NCBI RefSeq assembly: GCF_900105185.1
Contig: NZ_FNTJ01000001.1
Coordinates: 1,375,501 to 1,439,500, forward strand
Direction of reading: 5' to 3'
DNA: 64,000 nt
From: Pseudomonas saponiphila
GTDB taxonomy: Bacteria > Pseudomonadota > Gammaproteobacteria > Pseudomonadales > Pseudomonadaceae
The notes beneath the pieces were generated by a model, which ran no database searches, was not told the DNA's origin, and worked only from the letters and a program-made list of their open reading frames with translations. Shown here piece by piece: positions 39,228 through 50,717 of this stretch (position 1 is its first letter; the number at the start of each line of letters is the position of its first letter). The position numbers were made by a program, and so were the translations under genes.

Positions 39228-40487
39228 ATGGACACTCTTTCCCTGCCACTGCGCAGTTGGTTGAATGCGCCTGCGCATCAGGCCTGGCTCGCCGCCGAAG
39301 GCCTGCGCCTGCTGGATTTCGCCAAGGCTTCACGACTCTCTCAGGGCTTCGGCAATCCCGATGCCCGGGGCCGCCTGCCCGAAGGCGCCCGCGCCGAAAC
39401 CATGAACACCGCACGCATGACCCACAGCTTCGCCATGGCGCATATTCAGGGCCTGCCGGGTTATGCCGGGCTGGTGGATCACGGTATCGCCGCGCTCATG
39501 GGGCCGTTGCGCGATGCCGAGCGCGGCGGCTGGTTCGCCGTGGCCGGGCAGGCGGATGGCAACAGCGCCAAGGCCGCCTACCTGCACGCCTTTGTCGCCC
39601 TGGCCGCCAGCTCCGCGGTGGTGGCGCAGCGGCCGGGTGCCGAGGCCCTGCTTGAGGAGGCGATCCGCATCATCGACGGGCATTTCTGGAGCGAGGAGGA
39701 GGGCGCCATGCTCGAATCCTTCAATCGCGACTGGAGCGAGCTGGAAGCCTATCGCGGCGCCAACAGCAACATGCACGCCACCGAGGCCTTTCTGGCCCTG
39801 GCCGATGTCACCCGGGACCCGCGCTGGCTCAACCGCGCCCTGCGCATCGTCGAGCGGGTGATCCATCAGCACGCCGCCGCCAACGACTACATGGTGATCG
39901 AGCATTTCGACTGTGACTGGCAGCCTCTGCGCGACTACAACCGGGCCTTTCCCGCCGATGGTTTCCGGCCCTTCGGCACCACGCCGGGCCACGGTTTCGA
40001 GTGGGCGCGCCTGCTCTTGCATCTGGAGGCGTCGCGCGACCTGGCCGGGATGCCGACCCCGGGCTGGCTGGCCCTGGATGCGCAACGCCTGTTCGCCAGC
40101 AACTGCCGCCACGGCTGGGACGTGGATGGCGCCCTGGGCATCGTCTACACCCTGGACTGGGACAACCGGCCGGTGGTGCACCAGCGTTTGCACTGGACCC
40201 ACGCCGAGGCCAGCGCCGCCGCCAGCGCCTTGCTCAAGCGCACCGGCCAGGAGCAGTACGAGGTCTGGTACCGGCGTTTCTGGGACTTCTGCGAAGCGCA
40301 TTTCATCGATCGCCAGCAGGGCAGCTGGCATCACGAACTGGGCCGCGACAATCGCCCGGCCGCCGAGATCTGGGGCGGCAAGCCGGACCTCTATCACGCC
40401 TGGCAGGCGGTGCTGATTCCGCGCCTGGCGCTGGCGCCGAGCATGGCCTCGGCCTTGGCCCAGGCGTCTGTTCCGGGCCTTGTGTAA
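39228..40487 (+). CDS. AGE-family sugar epimerase/isomerase (mannose isomerase / YihS-like)
   Basis: This 419-residue (alpha/alpha)6-barrel protein of the N-acylglucosamine 2-epimerase family probably interconverts free aldoses and ketoses such as mannose and fructose. Active-site His and aromatic positions are visible in RMTHSFAMAHIQG, ANSNMHATEAFLAL, TTPGHGFEWARLLLHLE and the C-terminal WHHELGRDNRPA...GGKPDLYHAWQAVLIPRL. It lies between gtrS and gtsA and has its own promoter with the same operator as gtsA, so it should be co-induced with sugar uptake. It is absent from this position in the P. aeruginosa locus. Substrate is not proven. Confidence 0.82.
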   Translation: MDTLSLPLRSWLNAPAHQAWLAAEGLRLLDFAKASRLSQGFGNPDARGRLPEGARAETMNTARMTHSFAMAHIQGLPGYAGLVDHGIAALMGPLRDAERGGWFAVAGQADGNSAKAAYLHAFVALAASSAVVAQRPGAEALLEEAIRIIDGHFWSEEEGAMLESFNRDWSELEAYRGANSNMHATEAFLALADVTRDPRWLNRALRIVERVIHQHAAANDYMVIEHFDCDWQPLRDYNRAFPADGFRPFGTTPGHGFEWARLLLHLEASRDLAGMPTPGWLALDAQRLFASNCRHGWDVDGALGIVYTLDWDNRPVVHQRLHWTHAEASAAASALLKRTGQEQYEVWYRRFWDFCEAHFIDRQQGSWHHELGRDNRPAAEIWGGKPDLYHAWQAVLIPRLALAPSMASALAQASVPGLV

Positions 40488-40549
40488 CCATGTCGTGACA
40501 TTTCACCGTCGCTTCGTTACCCGAACGTTCGACTAGGCTGTTTAGACTC
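40483..40549 (+). promoter_or_regulatory. Operator-promoter module B, upstream of gtsA
   Basis: The half-sites TGTAAC-CATGTC-GTGACA (40483-40500) are followed by CTTCGTTACC (40512-40521) and TAGACTC (40543-40549). The offsets from GTGACA to these elements (17 and 48 bp) are identical to module A. The operator overlaps the stop codon of the isomerase gene. Confidence 0.6.
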
Positions 40550-40581
40550 GTGTGCAGCGCAAGCACCAGACTTGCATGCAT

Positions 40582-40589
40582 AACAACAA
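40582..40589 (+). promoter_or_regulatory. Hfq/Crc-type motif at the gtsA ribosome site
   Basis: AACAACAA directly followed by GAAAGG, 15 bp before the gtsA ATG. It matches AAnAAnAA. Glucose uptake genes are known Crc targets in P. putida. Confidence 0.65.
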
Positions 40590-40603
40590 GAAAGGTACTT
40601 CAA

Positions 40604-41896
40604 ATGAATGCGATTTCTCGCCTCGCCACTGTCATTTCCCTTGCCTCTCTGTTCCCCCTGAGTGCCCTTGCCGCCGACTCCAAAGGTTCCGTGGAAGTTG
40701 TCCACTGGTGGACCTCGGGTGGTGAAAAAGCTGCCGTCGATGTGCTCAAGGCCCAAGTGGAAAAAGACGGTTTCACCTGGAAGGACGGCGCCGTGGCCGG
40801 TGGTGGCGGTTCCACCGCGATGACCGTGCTGAAAAGCCGCGCCGTGGCCGGCAATCCGCCGGGTGTGGCGCAGATCAAGGGTCCGGACATCCAGGAATGG
40901 GGCAGCACCGGCCTGCTCAGCACCGACACCCTCAAGGACGTGGCCAAGGCGGAAAACTGGGACGGCCTGCTTTCGTCCAAGGTGGCCAACACCGTCAAGT
41001 ACGAAGGGGACTACGTCGCCGTGCCGGTGAACATCCACCGGGTCAACTGGCTGTGGATCAACCCCGCCGTATTCAAGAAGGCCGGGATCGACAAGGCCCC
41101 GACCACCCTCGAAGAGTTCTATGCCGCCGGCGACAAGCTCAAGGCCGCGGGCTTCATCGCCCTGGCCCACGGTGGCCAGCCGTGGCAGGACAGCACCGTG
41201 TTCGAAGACGTGGTGCTCTCGGTCATGGGGCCTGAAGGCTACAAGAAAGCCCTGGTGGACCTGGACCAGAAAACCCTCGCCGGCCCGGAAATGGTCAAGG
41301 CCTTCGCCGAGCTGAAGAAGATCACCGGCTACATGGACCCCAACCGCGCCGGACGTGACTGGAACATCGCCGCCGCCGACGTGATCGGCGGCAAGGCCGG
41401 CATGCAGATGATGGGCGACTGGGCCAAGAGCGAGTGGACCGCGGCGAAGAAAGTCGCCGGCAAGGACTACCAGTGCGTGCCGTTCCCGGGCACCGACAAG
41501 GCCTTCACCTACAACATCGACTCCCTGGCGGTGTTCAAGCTCAAGGCCGATCGCAAGGGTGACATCGCCGCTCAGCAGGACCTGGCCAAGGTCGCCCTGG
41601 GCAAGGACTTCCAGAAGGTCTTCAGCATCAACAAGGGTTCGATCCCGGTGCGTACCGACATGCTCAATGACATGAGCGCCGAAGGCTTCGACTCCTGCGC
41701 CCAGGCGTCGGCCAAGGACTTCCTGGCGGACGAGAAGACCGGCGGCCTGCAGCCGAGCATGGCGCACAACATGGCCACTTCCCTGGCGGTGCAGGGCGCG
41801 ATCTTCGACGTGGTCACTAACTTCATGAACGACAAGGATGCGGACCCGGCCAAGGCCGGTGCGCAACTGGCCTCGGCGGTCAAGGCCGCTCAGTGA
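40604..41896 (+). CDS. gtsA: Glucose/mannose ABC transporter substrate-binding protein
   Basis: This periplasmic sugar-binding protein has 430 residues. The start at 40604 follows GAAAGGTACTTCAA. The signal peptide ends at PLSALAADS. The extracellular solute-binding family 1 fold is indicated by [27 protein letters not shown] and [16 protein letters not shown] glycine loops. Aromatic residues that could stack on sugar are in [13 protein letters not shown] and [10 protein letters not shown]. It is the first gene of gtsABCD and is separated from gtsB by a long REP hairpin, which may let it be made in excess over the membrane parts. Confidence 0.94.
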   Translation: MNAISRLATVISLASLFPLSALAADSKGSVEVVHWWTSGGEKAAVDVLKAQVEKDGFTWKDGAVAGGGGSTAMTVLKSRAVAGNPPGVAQIKGPDIQEWGSTGLLSTDTLKDVAKAENWDGLLSSKVANTVKYEGDYVAVPVNIHRVNWLWINPAVFKKAGIDKAPTTLEEFYAAGDKLKAAGFIALAHGGQPWQDSTVFEDVVLSVMGPEGYKKALVDLDQKTLAGPEMVKAFAELKKITGYMDPNRAGRDWNIAAADVIGGKAGMQMMGDWAKSEWTAAKKVAGKDYQCVPFPGTDKAFTYNIDSLAVFKLKADRKGDIAAQQDLAKVALGKDFQKVFSINKGSIPVRTDMLNDMSAEGFDSCAQASAKDFLADEKTGGLQPSMAHNMATSLAVQGAIFDVVTNFMNDKDADPAKAGAQLASAVKAAQ

Positions 41897-41952
41897 CTGC
41901 GCACGCCGCAGGCTTGCCTGCGGCGATTCATCTGACGATGCCTCCCCCTTCT

Positions 41953-42040
41953 GTAGGAGCGAGCTTGCTCGCGATGACGGCCTGACATTCACCCTGGGTG
42001 TCGACGGTTGGATCGCGTTCGCGAGCAAGCTCGCTCCTAC
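41953..42040. repeat. REP pair of a second class, forming a long hairpin between gtsA and gtsB
   Basis: 22-bp arms at 41953-41974 (GTAGGAGCGAGCTTGCTCGC plus GA) and 42019-42040 are perfectly complementary across a 44-bp spacer. The core GAGCGAGCTTGCTCGCGA differs from the GCCGGC-type REPs elsewhere in the window, so two REP classes coexist here. Confidence 0.9.
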
Positions 42041-42082
42041 GGAGGGCGCGTCGGACTTCATTTCTTCAACCGGGTTATTGCG

Positions 42083-42991
42083 ATGAGCTCTGTGGCGGTT
42101 TTCAGCAAGGCCTCACCCCTGGACGCATTGCAGCGCTGGCTACCCAAGCTGGTGCTGGCGCCGAGCATGGTGATCGTGCTCGTAGGGTTTTATGGCTACA
42201 TCATCTGGACGTTCATTCTGTCCTTTACCAATTCCAGCTTCATGCCGAGCTACAAGTGGGTCGGCCTGCAGCAATACCTGCGCTTGATGGACAACGACCG
42301 CTGGTGGGTGGCGAGCAAGAACCTCGCGCTGTTCGGCGGCATGTTCATCGCCATCAGCCTGGTGCTGGGGGTGTTCCTGGCGGTGCTGCTGGACCAGCGC
42401 ATCCGCAAGGAAGGCTTCATCCGCACCGTGTATCTGTACCCCATGGCGCTGTCGATGATCGTCACCGGCACCGCCTGGAAGTGGCTGCTCAACCCCGGCC
42501 TGGGCCTGGACAAGATGCTCCGCGACTGGGGCTGGGAAGGCTTTCGCCTGGACTGGCTGGTGGATCAGGACCGGGTGGTCTACTGCCTGGTGATCGCTGC
42601 CGTGTGGCAGGCCTCGGGCTTTGTCATGGCGATGTTCCTAGCGGGCTTGCGCGGTGTTGACCAATCGATCATCCGCGCCGCCCAGGTGGACGGTGCGAGC
42701 CTGCCGACCATCTACCTGAAGATCGTCCTGCCGAGCCTGCGTCCGGTGTTCTTCAGCGCCTTCATGATCCTCGCCCACATCGCCATCAAGAGCTTCGACC
42801 TGGTGGCGGCGATGACCGCGGGTGGCCCGGGCTACTCCTCGGACCTGCCGGCGATGTTCATGTATTCCTTCACCTTCAGCCGGGGCCAGATGGGCATAGG
42901 TTCGGCCAGCGCCATGCTGATGCTCGGCGCCGTGCTGACCATCCTGGTGCCGTACCTGTACTCCGAACTGCGAGGCAAGCGTCATGACTAA
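42083..42991 (+). CDS. gtsB: Glucose ABC transporter permease GtsB
   Basis: This 302-residue inner-membrane permease with six helices belongs to the MalF/UgpA type. The start at 42083 (MSSVAVFSKASPLDAL) is chosen over an in-frame start inside the REP. The EAA loop is AAQVDGASLPTIYLKIVLPSLRPV, which docks on the ATPase. SMIVTGTAWKWLLNPGLG and the conserved LDWLVD region are typical of sugar permeases. Its stop overlaps gtsC by 8 bp. Confidence 0.94.
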   Translation: MSSVAVFSKASPLDALQRWLPKLVLAPSMVIVLVGFYGYIIWTFILSFTNSSFMPSYKWVGLQQYLRLMDNDRWWVASKNLALFGGMFIAISLVLGVFLAVLLDQRIRKEGFIRTVYLYPMALSMIVTGTAWKWLLNPGLGLDKMLRDWGWEGFRLDWLVDQDRVVYCLVIAAVWQASGFVMAMFLAGLRGVDQSIIRAAQVDGASLPTIYLKIVLPSLRPVFFSAFMILAHIAIKSFDLVAAMTAGGPGYSSDLPAMFMYSFTFSRGQMGIGSASAMLMLGAVLTILVPYLYSELRGKRHD

Positions 42992-43829
42992 CTCCCTCGC
43001 CAAGCCGACCCTGAACTTCAGTCGGATCGCCATCTACGCCACCTTGCTGCTGGCGGCGGCGGTGTACCTGATTCCGCTGGTGGTGATGCTGCTGACCAGT
43101 TTCAAGACCCCGGAAGACATCCGCACCGGCAACCTGCTGAGCTGGCCCCAGGTGGTGGACGGCATCGGCTGGATCAAGGCCTGGGACACCGTGGGCGGCT
43201 ACTTCTGGAACTCGGTGAAGATCACCGTGCCGGCGGTGCTGATCTCCACCTTCATCGGTGCGATGAACGGCTACGTGCTGTCGATGTGGCGCTTTCGCGG
43301 CTCCCAGCTGTTCTTCGGCCTGCTGCTGTTCGGCTGCTTCCTGCCGTTCCAGACCGTGCTGCTGCCGGCCTCGTTCACCCTCGGCAAGTTCGGCCTGGCC
43401 AACACCACCACAGGGCTGGTGCTGGTGCACGTGGTCTACGGCCTGGCCTTCACCACGCTGTTTTTCCGCAACTACTACGTGAGCGTGCCGGATGCCCTGG
43501 TCAAGGCGGCGCGCCTGGACGGCGCTGGGTTCTTCACCATCTTCGGCAAGATCCTGCTGCCGATGTCGGTGCCGATCATCATGGTCTGCCTGATCTGGCA
43601 GTTCACCCAGATCTGGAACGACTTCCTCTTCGGCGTGGTGTTTGCAAGCGGCGACGCGCAACCGATCACCGTGGCCCTGAACAACCTGGTCAACACCAGC
43701 ACCGGGGCCAAGGAATACAACGTTGATATGGCGGCGGCGATGATCGCCGGGCTGCCGACACTGCTGGTCTACATCTTCGCCGGCAAGTATTTCCTGCGCG
43801 GGCTGACGTCCGGCGCAGTCAAGGGGTAA
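42984..43829 (+). CDS. gtsC: Glucose ABC transporter permease GtsC
   Basis: The second permease (281 residues, six helices) is of MalG type: YLIPLVVMLLTSFKTPEDIRTG at the N-terminus and the EAA motif KAARLDGAGFFTIFGKILLPMSVPI. It overlaps gtsB and is followed within 4 bp by gtsD, so translation is probably coupled across the set. Confidence 0.94.
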   Translation: MTNSLAKPTLNFSRIAIYATLLLAAAVYLIPLVVMLLTSFKTPEDIRTGNLLSWPQVVDGIGWIKAWDTVGGYFWNSVKITVPAVLISTFIGAMNGYVLSMWRFRGSQLFFGLLLFGCFLPFQTVLLPASFTLGKFGLANTTTGLVLVHVVYGLAFTTLFFRNYYVSVPDALVKAARLDGAGFFTIFGKILLPMSVPIIMVCLIWQFTQIWNDFLFGVVFASGDAQPITVALNNLVNTSTGAKEYNVDMAAAMIAGLPTLLVYIFAGKYFLRGLTSGAVKG

Positions 43830-43832
43830 AGC

Positions 43833-44993
<1,161 letters not shown>

Positions 44994-45054
44994 ATCCATG
45001 GCGGATGGCCTGTCATCCGTCGCACCCGCTGTAAACCACGTTGGATAGATCGTT

Positions 45055-45065
45055 AATAACAATAA
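45055..45065 (+). promoter_or_regulatory. Hfq/Crc-type motif in the oprB leader
   Basis: Overlapping AATAACAA and AACAATAA both fit AAnAAnAA, 17-27 bp before the oprB ATG and adjoining the GACGAGG ribosome site. Confidence 0.55.
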
Positions 45066-45081
45066 AGACGAGGATGTAGGG

Positions 45082-46431
45082 ATGAAAAAGCGACACAGCA
45101 ACACTCGGCTGCTTTGCCAGCTGTCAGCGGCTGCGGCATTGGTCTTGTCCGGCCATGCCCTGGCTGACGAGGCGTTCAGCGCCAGTTCCAAGTGGATGAC
45201 CGGCGACTGGGGCGGTGAGCGCACCAAGCTGATCGAGCAGGGGATCGACATCAAGGCCGACTACGTCGGGGAAATGGGCGCCAACCTGCGTGGTGGCTAC
45301 AACGACGACAAGACCGGGCGCTACAGCGACCAGTTCGGCCTTGGCGTGGCTTTCGATCTGCAGAAACTGCTGGGCTGGGACAACACCCAGGCCAAGATCC
45401 AGCTGACCAACCGCAACGGTCAGAACATCTCCAATGACCGCATCGGCGACCCCCGTGCCGGCACCCTGAGTTCCTCCCAGGAAGTCTACGGTCGTGGGCA
45501 CATGGTGCGGCTGACCCAGCTGTGGGTTCAGCACCAGTTCCTTGACGGCAAGCTGGACGTCAAGGCTGGTTATTTCGGCGAGGGCGAAGACTTCAACACC
45601 TTCCCCTGCGAGTTCCAGAACCTGGCCTTCTGCGGCTCCCAGGTGGGCAACTGGGCCACCGGCATCTGGTACAACTGGCCGGTCAGCCAGGCGGCGTTGC
45701 GCGTCAAGTACAACATCACCCCCGAGCTGTATGCGCAGATCGGCGCCTACAACCAGAACCCTTCGCAACTGGAGCACGGCAACGGCTTCAAGCTCAGCGG
45801 CAGCGGCACCAAGGGCACGGTGTTGCCGGTGGAATTGGTCTGGTCGCCCAAGCTCAATAGCCTGCCGGGCGAATACCGCGTGGGTTACTACAAGAGCACG
45901 GCCGACGCCAATGACGTGCGCAAGGACGTCAACGGCCAGGACGCCGCGGACACAGGCAAAGCCTATCGCGTGCACGACAGCAAGCACGGCTACTGGTTCG
46001 TTGCCCAGCAGCAGCTCACCACGCACAACGGTGACGCTTCCCGTGGCCTGAACATCGCCGCCAACGCCACCTTCCACGACAAGGACACCAACGTCGTCGA
46101 CAACTACCAGTCGTTGATGTTCGTCTACAAGGGGCCGTTCGACGCCCGTCCGAAAGATGACGTGGGCATCGGTTTCGCGCGTATCCACGTCAACGACGAT
46201 GTGCGCAAGAACGCCCAGCTGATCAATGAGGACAACGGCATCAGCAACTACGACAACCCGCTGTACATGCCGCTGCGCGATACGGAATACAACTACGAGA
46301 TCAACTACGGTTTCCACGTGACCAACTGGCTGACCGTGCGCCCCAACCTGCAATACATCACCCATCCGGGCGGCGTGGAGCAAGTGGATAACGCGGTGGT
46401 GGCCGGGCTGAAAATTCAGTCGGTGTTCTAG
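45082..46431 (+). CDS. oprB: Carbohydrate-selective porin OprB
   Basis: This outer-membrane porin (449 residues) lets glucose and related sugars into the periplasm, feeding GtsA. The signal peptide ends at GHALADEAF. WMTGDWGGERTKLIEQGIDIKADYVGE is the OprB family opening. Alternating beta-strand stretches such as VRLTQLWVQHQFLDGKLDVKAGYFGEGEDF and PLRDTEYNYEINYGFHVTNWLTVRPNLQYI follow, and the chain ends in KIQSVF with a terminal Phe. It lies 88 bp after gtsD and is followed by a strong terminator. Confidence 0.96.
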   Translation: MKKRHSNTRLLCQLSAAAALVLSGHALADEAFSASSKWMTGDWGGERTKLIEQGIDIKADYVGEMGANLRGGYNDDKTGRYSDQFGLGVAFDLQKLLGWDNTQAKIQLTNRNGQNISNDRIGDPRAGTLSSSQEVYGRGHMVRLTQLWVQHQFLDGKLDVKAGYFGEGEDFNTFPCEFQNLAFCGSQVGNWATGIWYNWPVSQAALRVKYNITPELYAQIGAYNQNPSQLEHGNGFKLSGSGTKGTVLPVELVWSPKLNSLPGEYRVGYYKSTADANDVRKDVNGQDAADTGKAYRVHDSKHGYWFVAQQQLTTHNGDASRGLNIAANATFHDKDTNVVDNYQSLMFVYKGPFDARPKDDVGIGFARIHVNDDVRKNAQLINEDNGISNYDNPLYMPLRDTEYNYEINYGFHVTNWLTVRPNLQYITHPGGVEQVDNAVVAGLKIQSVF

Positions 46432-46469
46432 AGCTGTTGCGATAAGCTCCTTCTCCATGTGCGCATTTT

Positions 46470-46499
46470 GCGGATGGCCCAGGCCGTCCGCTTTTTTTT
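46470..46499 (+). terminator. Intrinsic terminator after oprB
   Basis: GCGGATGGCC-CA-GGCCGTCCGC stem (one mismatch) followed by eight T, about 38 bp after the oprB stop. Confidence 0.92.
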
Positions 46500-46560
46500 G
46501 TGGGGCAGGCGCAGCCCCTCATGAATATCGAGACAGCAGTGATTTTCAGGACCGCGGCCC

Positions 46561-47415
46561 ATGCATGAGCATCCGCTACAACGCTTTTTCAAATCCTTGC
46601 GTGAACGCCCGGTGTTCGCCTGGGAGCGCTATCAGATGCGCGATGTGCTGGTGATCGATCACCCGCTGTGCCAGGCGGTGTTCAGTCGCCAGGGGGCCCA
46701 GTTGCTGCACTTCCAGCCGGCCGGGCAGAAGCCCTGGCTGTGGTGCGCCTCGAAGTGGCCGCAAGTGGGGGCGATCCGTGGTGGGGTGCCGGTGTGCTGG
46801 CCCTGGTATGGCCGTCACCCCAGCGAGAATGCCTGGCCGTCCCACGGTTGGGCGCGGCTCCTGGACTGGAAGCTGCTGGACAGCAGCAACGATGAGGACG
46901 GCGTGCGCCTGCACTGGCAATTGCAGCTGTGCGACTGGAAGGTGGACCTGCATGCGCATCTGGGCCAGGGCATGGACCTGCGCCTGAGCACCGAGCATCA
47001 GGACACTGAACCCTGCCAGTTGAGCCAGGCTTTGCACGCCTACTGGCGTATTGGCGACGTCGGCGAGGTAGCGCTGTCTGGGCTCGATGGCGCCCAGGGT
47101 TACGACCAGTTGAATCGCCAGGCCTGCCAGCAGCAGGGCGAGTTGCGGGTCGAGGGCGGTTGCCAGCGGGTGTTCCAGCACGAAGGCGAGTTGCAGCTCA
47201 AGGATCACGCCTGGCAACGCGAGCTGTGCATCGATACCGGTGACGACGCCGACACCGTGGTCTGGCATCCGGGGAGCCGGCCGCTGCTGGGAGTGAGCTG
47301 GAATGAGGTGTCGCGGTTTGTCTGTGTCGAAGCGGCTGCCGGGGGCACCGACAGCCTATGCCTGGCGCCGGGGGAGCAGGCGCACCTGAGCTTGCAGGCG
47401 CGGGCTGCGGTGTAG
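46561..47415 (+). CDS. D-hexose-6-phosphate mutarotase (YeaD-like aldose-1-epimerase family)
   Basis: The protein has 284 residues with a galactose-mutarotase-like beta-sandwich. It should speed alpha/beta conversion of glucose 6-phosphate, the substrate of Zwf encoded nearby. Family blocks are HPLCQAVFSRQGAQLLHFQPAGQ, RGGVPVCWPWYGRHP, SHGWARLLDWKL, LSQALHAYWRIGDV (catalytic His) and VVWHPG...NEVSRFVCVEAA (catalytic Glu). It lies between the oprB terminator and hexR and is convergent with hexR, separated by a GGCCGGC-GA-GCCGGCC hairpin at 47424-47439. Confidence 0.88.
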   Translation: MHEHPLQRFFKSLRERPVFAWERYQMRDVLVIDHPLCQAVFSRQGAQLLHFQPAGQKPWLWCASKWPQVGAIRGGVPVCWPWYGRHPSENAWPSHGWARLLDWKLLDSSNDEDGVRLHWQLQLCDWKVDLHAHLGQGMDLRLSTEHQDTEPCQLSQALHAYWRIGDVGEVALSGLDGAQGYDQLNRQACQQQGELRVEGGCQRVFQHEGELQLKDHAWQRELCIDTGDDADTVVWHPGSRPLLGVSWNEVSRFVCVEAAAGGTDSLCLAPGEQAHLSLQARAAV

Positions 47416-47443
47416 GCGTTGCTGGCCGGCGAGCCGGCCGGCC

Positions 47444-48313
47444 TCAGTTGAACTCGTCGCCCACCGGATAGCGGCTGGCGTTGAGGCTTTCCTTGATCTT
47501 GCGCAGGTGCGGCTGGAAGTCCACGCCGCGGCGCAGGGTCATGCCGGTGGCCAGCACGTCGAGCACGGTGAGCTGGATGATCCGCGAGGTCATCGGCATG
47601 TAGATGTCGGTGTCTTCCGGCAGCGGAATGTTCAGGCTCAGGGTGCTGGCCTTGGCCAGGGGCGAGTTTTCCGCGGTCAGCCCCAGCACCGATGCGCCGT
47701 TTTCCCGGGCAATGCGTGCCACTTCCACCAGTTCGCGGGTGCGGCCGGTGTAGGAGATGATCACGAACAGCTCGCCGGTGTGGGCCACCGAGGCGATCAT
47801 GCGCTGCATCAGCACGTCGGCATGGGCGGTGACCGCCAGGTTGAAACGGAAGAACTTGTGCAGCGCATCCATGGCCACCGGGGCCGAGGCGCCGAGGCCG
47901 AAGAAGTGGATCTGCCGGGCCTGGATCAACAGGTCGACGGCCTTGCTGATCAGGTTCGGGTCCAGGGCCTGGCAGGCGCTGTCCAGGGAGGCGATGGCGC
48001 TGCCGAAGATCTTTTGCGTGTAGGCTTCGGGGTTGTCGTCGGCCTCCACCGCGCGGCTGACGTAGGCCGCGCCGCTGGCCAGGCTCTGGGCCAGTTGCAG
48101 CTTGAGTTCCGGGTAGCCGCTGACGCCGAAGGAGCGGCAGAAGCGATTGACCGTCGGTTCGCTCACCGAGGCGGCCTGGGCCAGGGCGGCGATGCTGAAG
48201 CGAGTCGCCTGCTGCGGGTTGAGCAGGATGACTTCGGCGACTTTACGTTCCGCTTTGTTCAGTTCTTCAAGGCGGTTCTGGATCTGCTCCAGAAGATTTC
48301 GCACTCGGTCCAT
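47444..48313 (-). CDS. hexR: HexR, RpiR-family repressor of glucose catabolism
   Basis: The protein has 289 residues. An N-terminal RpiR helix-turn-helix (about 1-77: [33 protein letters not shown]) is followed by an SIS sugar-phosphate domain (about 125-260: [37 protein letters not shown]). In Pseudomonas HexR binds TTGT-N7/8-ACAA sites and is released by KDPG, controlling zwf-pgl-eda, edd-glk and gap. Here it is divergent from zwf and two perfect boxes lie between gap and edd. The synteny and length are standard. Confidence 0.95.
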   Translation of the reverse strand: MDRVRNLLEQIQNRLEELNKAERKVAEVILLNPQQATRFSIAALAQAASVSEPTVNRFCRSFGVSGYPELKLQLAQSLASGAAYVSRAVEADDNPEAYTQKIFGSAIASLDSACQALDPNLISKAVDLLIQARQIHFFGLGASAPVAMDALHKFFRFNLAVTAHADVLMQRMIASVAHTGELFVIISYTGRTRELVEVARIARENGASVLGLTAENSPLAKASTLSLNIPLPEDTDIYMPMTSRIIQLTVLDVLATGMTLRRGVDFQPHLRKIKESLNASRYPVGDEFN

Positions 48314-48448
48314 TAACGTTTCCTAGATCGGCTAGACAGGCGCCGCGGCAGAGCCGAGACAAGCGCCCGCAATGCGAAGTTGAGAGGAGGCCTATCCTAC
48401 TGATGGCTCGGAACGACCACCACCTGGAATCTGTATTTTGTAAAAATG

Positions 48449-48463
48449 TTGTGTTTATTACTA
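48449..48463. promoter_or_regulatory. Imperfect HexR box in the hexR/zwf promoter region
   Basis: TTGT-GTTTATT-ACTA differs from TTGT-N7-ACAA at one position and sits 68 bp before zwf in an AT-rich stretch between the divergent genes. Confidence 0.5.
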
Positions 48464-48517
48464 CATTTTTCCTTGAGTGATGCCTTGAAAAAAGGTATTT
48501 GTAGCTTAACTTGATAA

Positions 48518-48525
48518 AAGAACAA
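48518..48525 (+). promoter_or_regulatory. Hfq/Crc-type motif before zwf
   Basis: AAGAACAA fits AAnAAnAA and is 6 bp before the zwf ATG, in place of a strong Shine-Dalgarno sequence. Confidence 0.5.
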
Positions 48526-48530
48526 ACATC

Positions 48531-49986
<1,456 letters not shown>

Positions 49987-50000
<14 letters not shown>

Positions 50001-50700
50001 TTTGCAACTGCCGGCGGGTGTAGCCGCCCACGAATTCCGCAGCCCGACGCTGTTGGCTGAAGGCCAGGCACTGAGAGTGGCCGAGCTGCTGCGCGAGGCC
50101 ATTGCCGCCCGCGGGCAGGCGACCCTGGTGGTGTCTGGTGGTCGCAGCCCGGTGGCGTTTTTCCAGGCCCTGGTGAAACAGGAACTGGACTGGTCCAAGG
50201 TGCTGATCACCCTGGCGGACGAGCGTTGGGTGCCGGTGGAGCATGCCGACAGCAATGCTGGCCTGCTCAAGCGTTACCTGCTTCAGGGACCTGTGGCCAA
50301 GGCCGGTTTCCTCAGCCTCTACAGCGCCGCGGCCAATCTGGAGGAGGCGGCCCAGCAGGCCGATCGTCTGTTGGCCGAGTTGCCGGGCATCGATGTGCTG
50401 GTTCTGGGCATGGGCGATGACGGCCACACCGCGTCGCTGTTTCCCAACAGCCCGAACCTGGCCGAAGCGCTCCAGGCCGACGGCACTCGCCGCTGCTGGC
50501 CGATGCTGGCGCCGAGCGTGCCCCATCAGCGCCTGAGCATGAGCCGGGCCTTGCTGGCTTCGGCCCGGCATTCGCTGTTGTCGATTTCCGGTCAGTCCAA
50601 GCTGGCCACCCTGAGCGCCGCACTGGCTGGTGACGCTGTCGCCGAGATGCCGATTCGCGCCTTCCTGCAAACCCCGTTAGAGATTTACTGGTGCCCATGA
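49987..50700 (+). CDS. pgl: 6-phosphogluconolactonase
   Basis: It hydrolyses the lactone to 6-phosphogluconate. The protein has 237 residues from 49987, with GGGAGG 8-13 bp upstream. Motifs are [34 protein letters not shown] and the family signature [18 protein letters not shown]. It overlaps zwf, and eda starts 17 bp after its stop. Confidence 0.95.
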
Positions 50701-50717
50701 GCCAAGGATCAGCCGCT

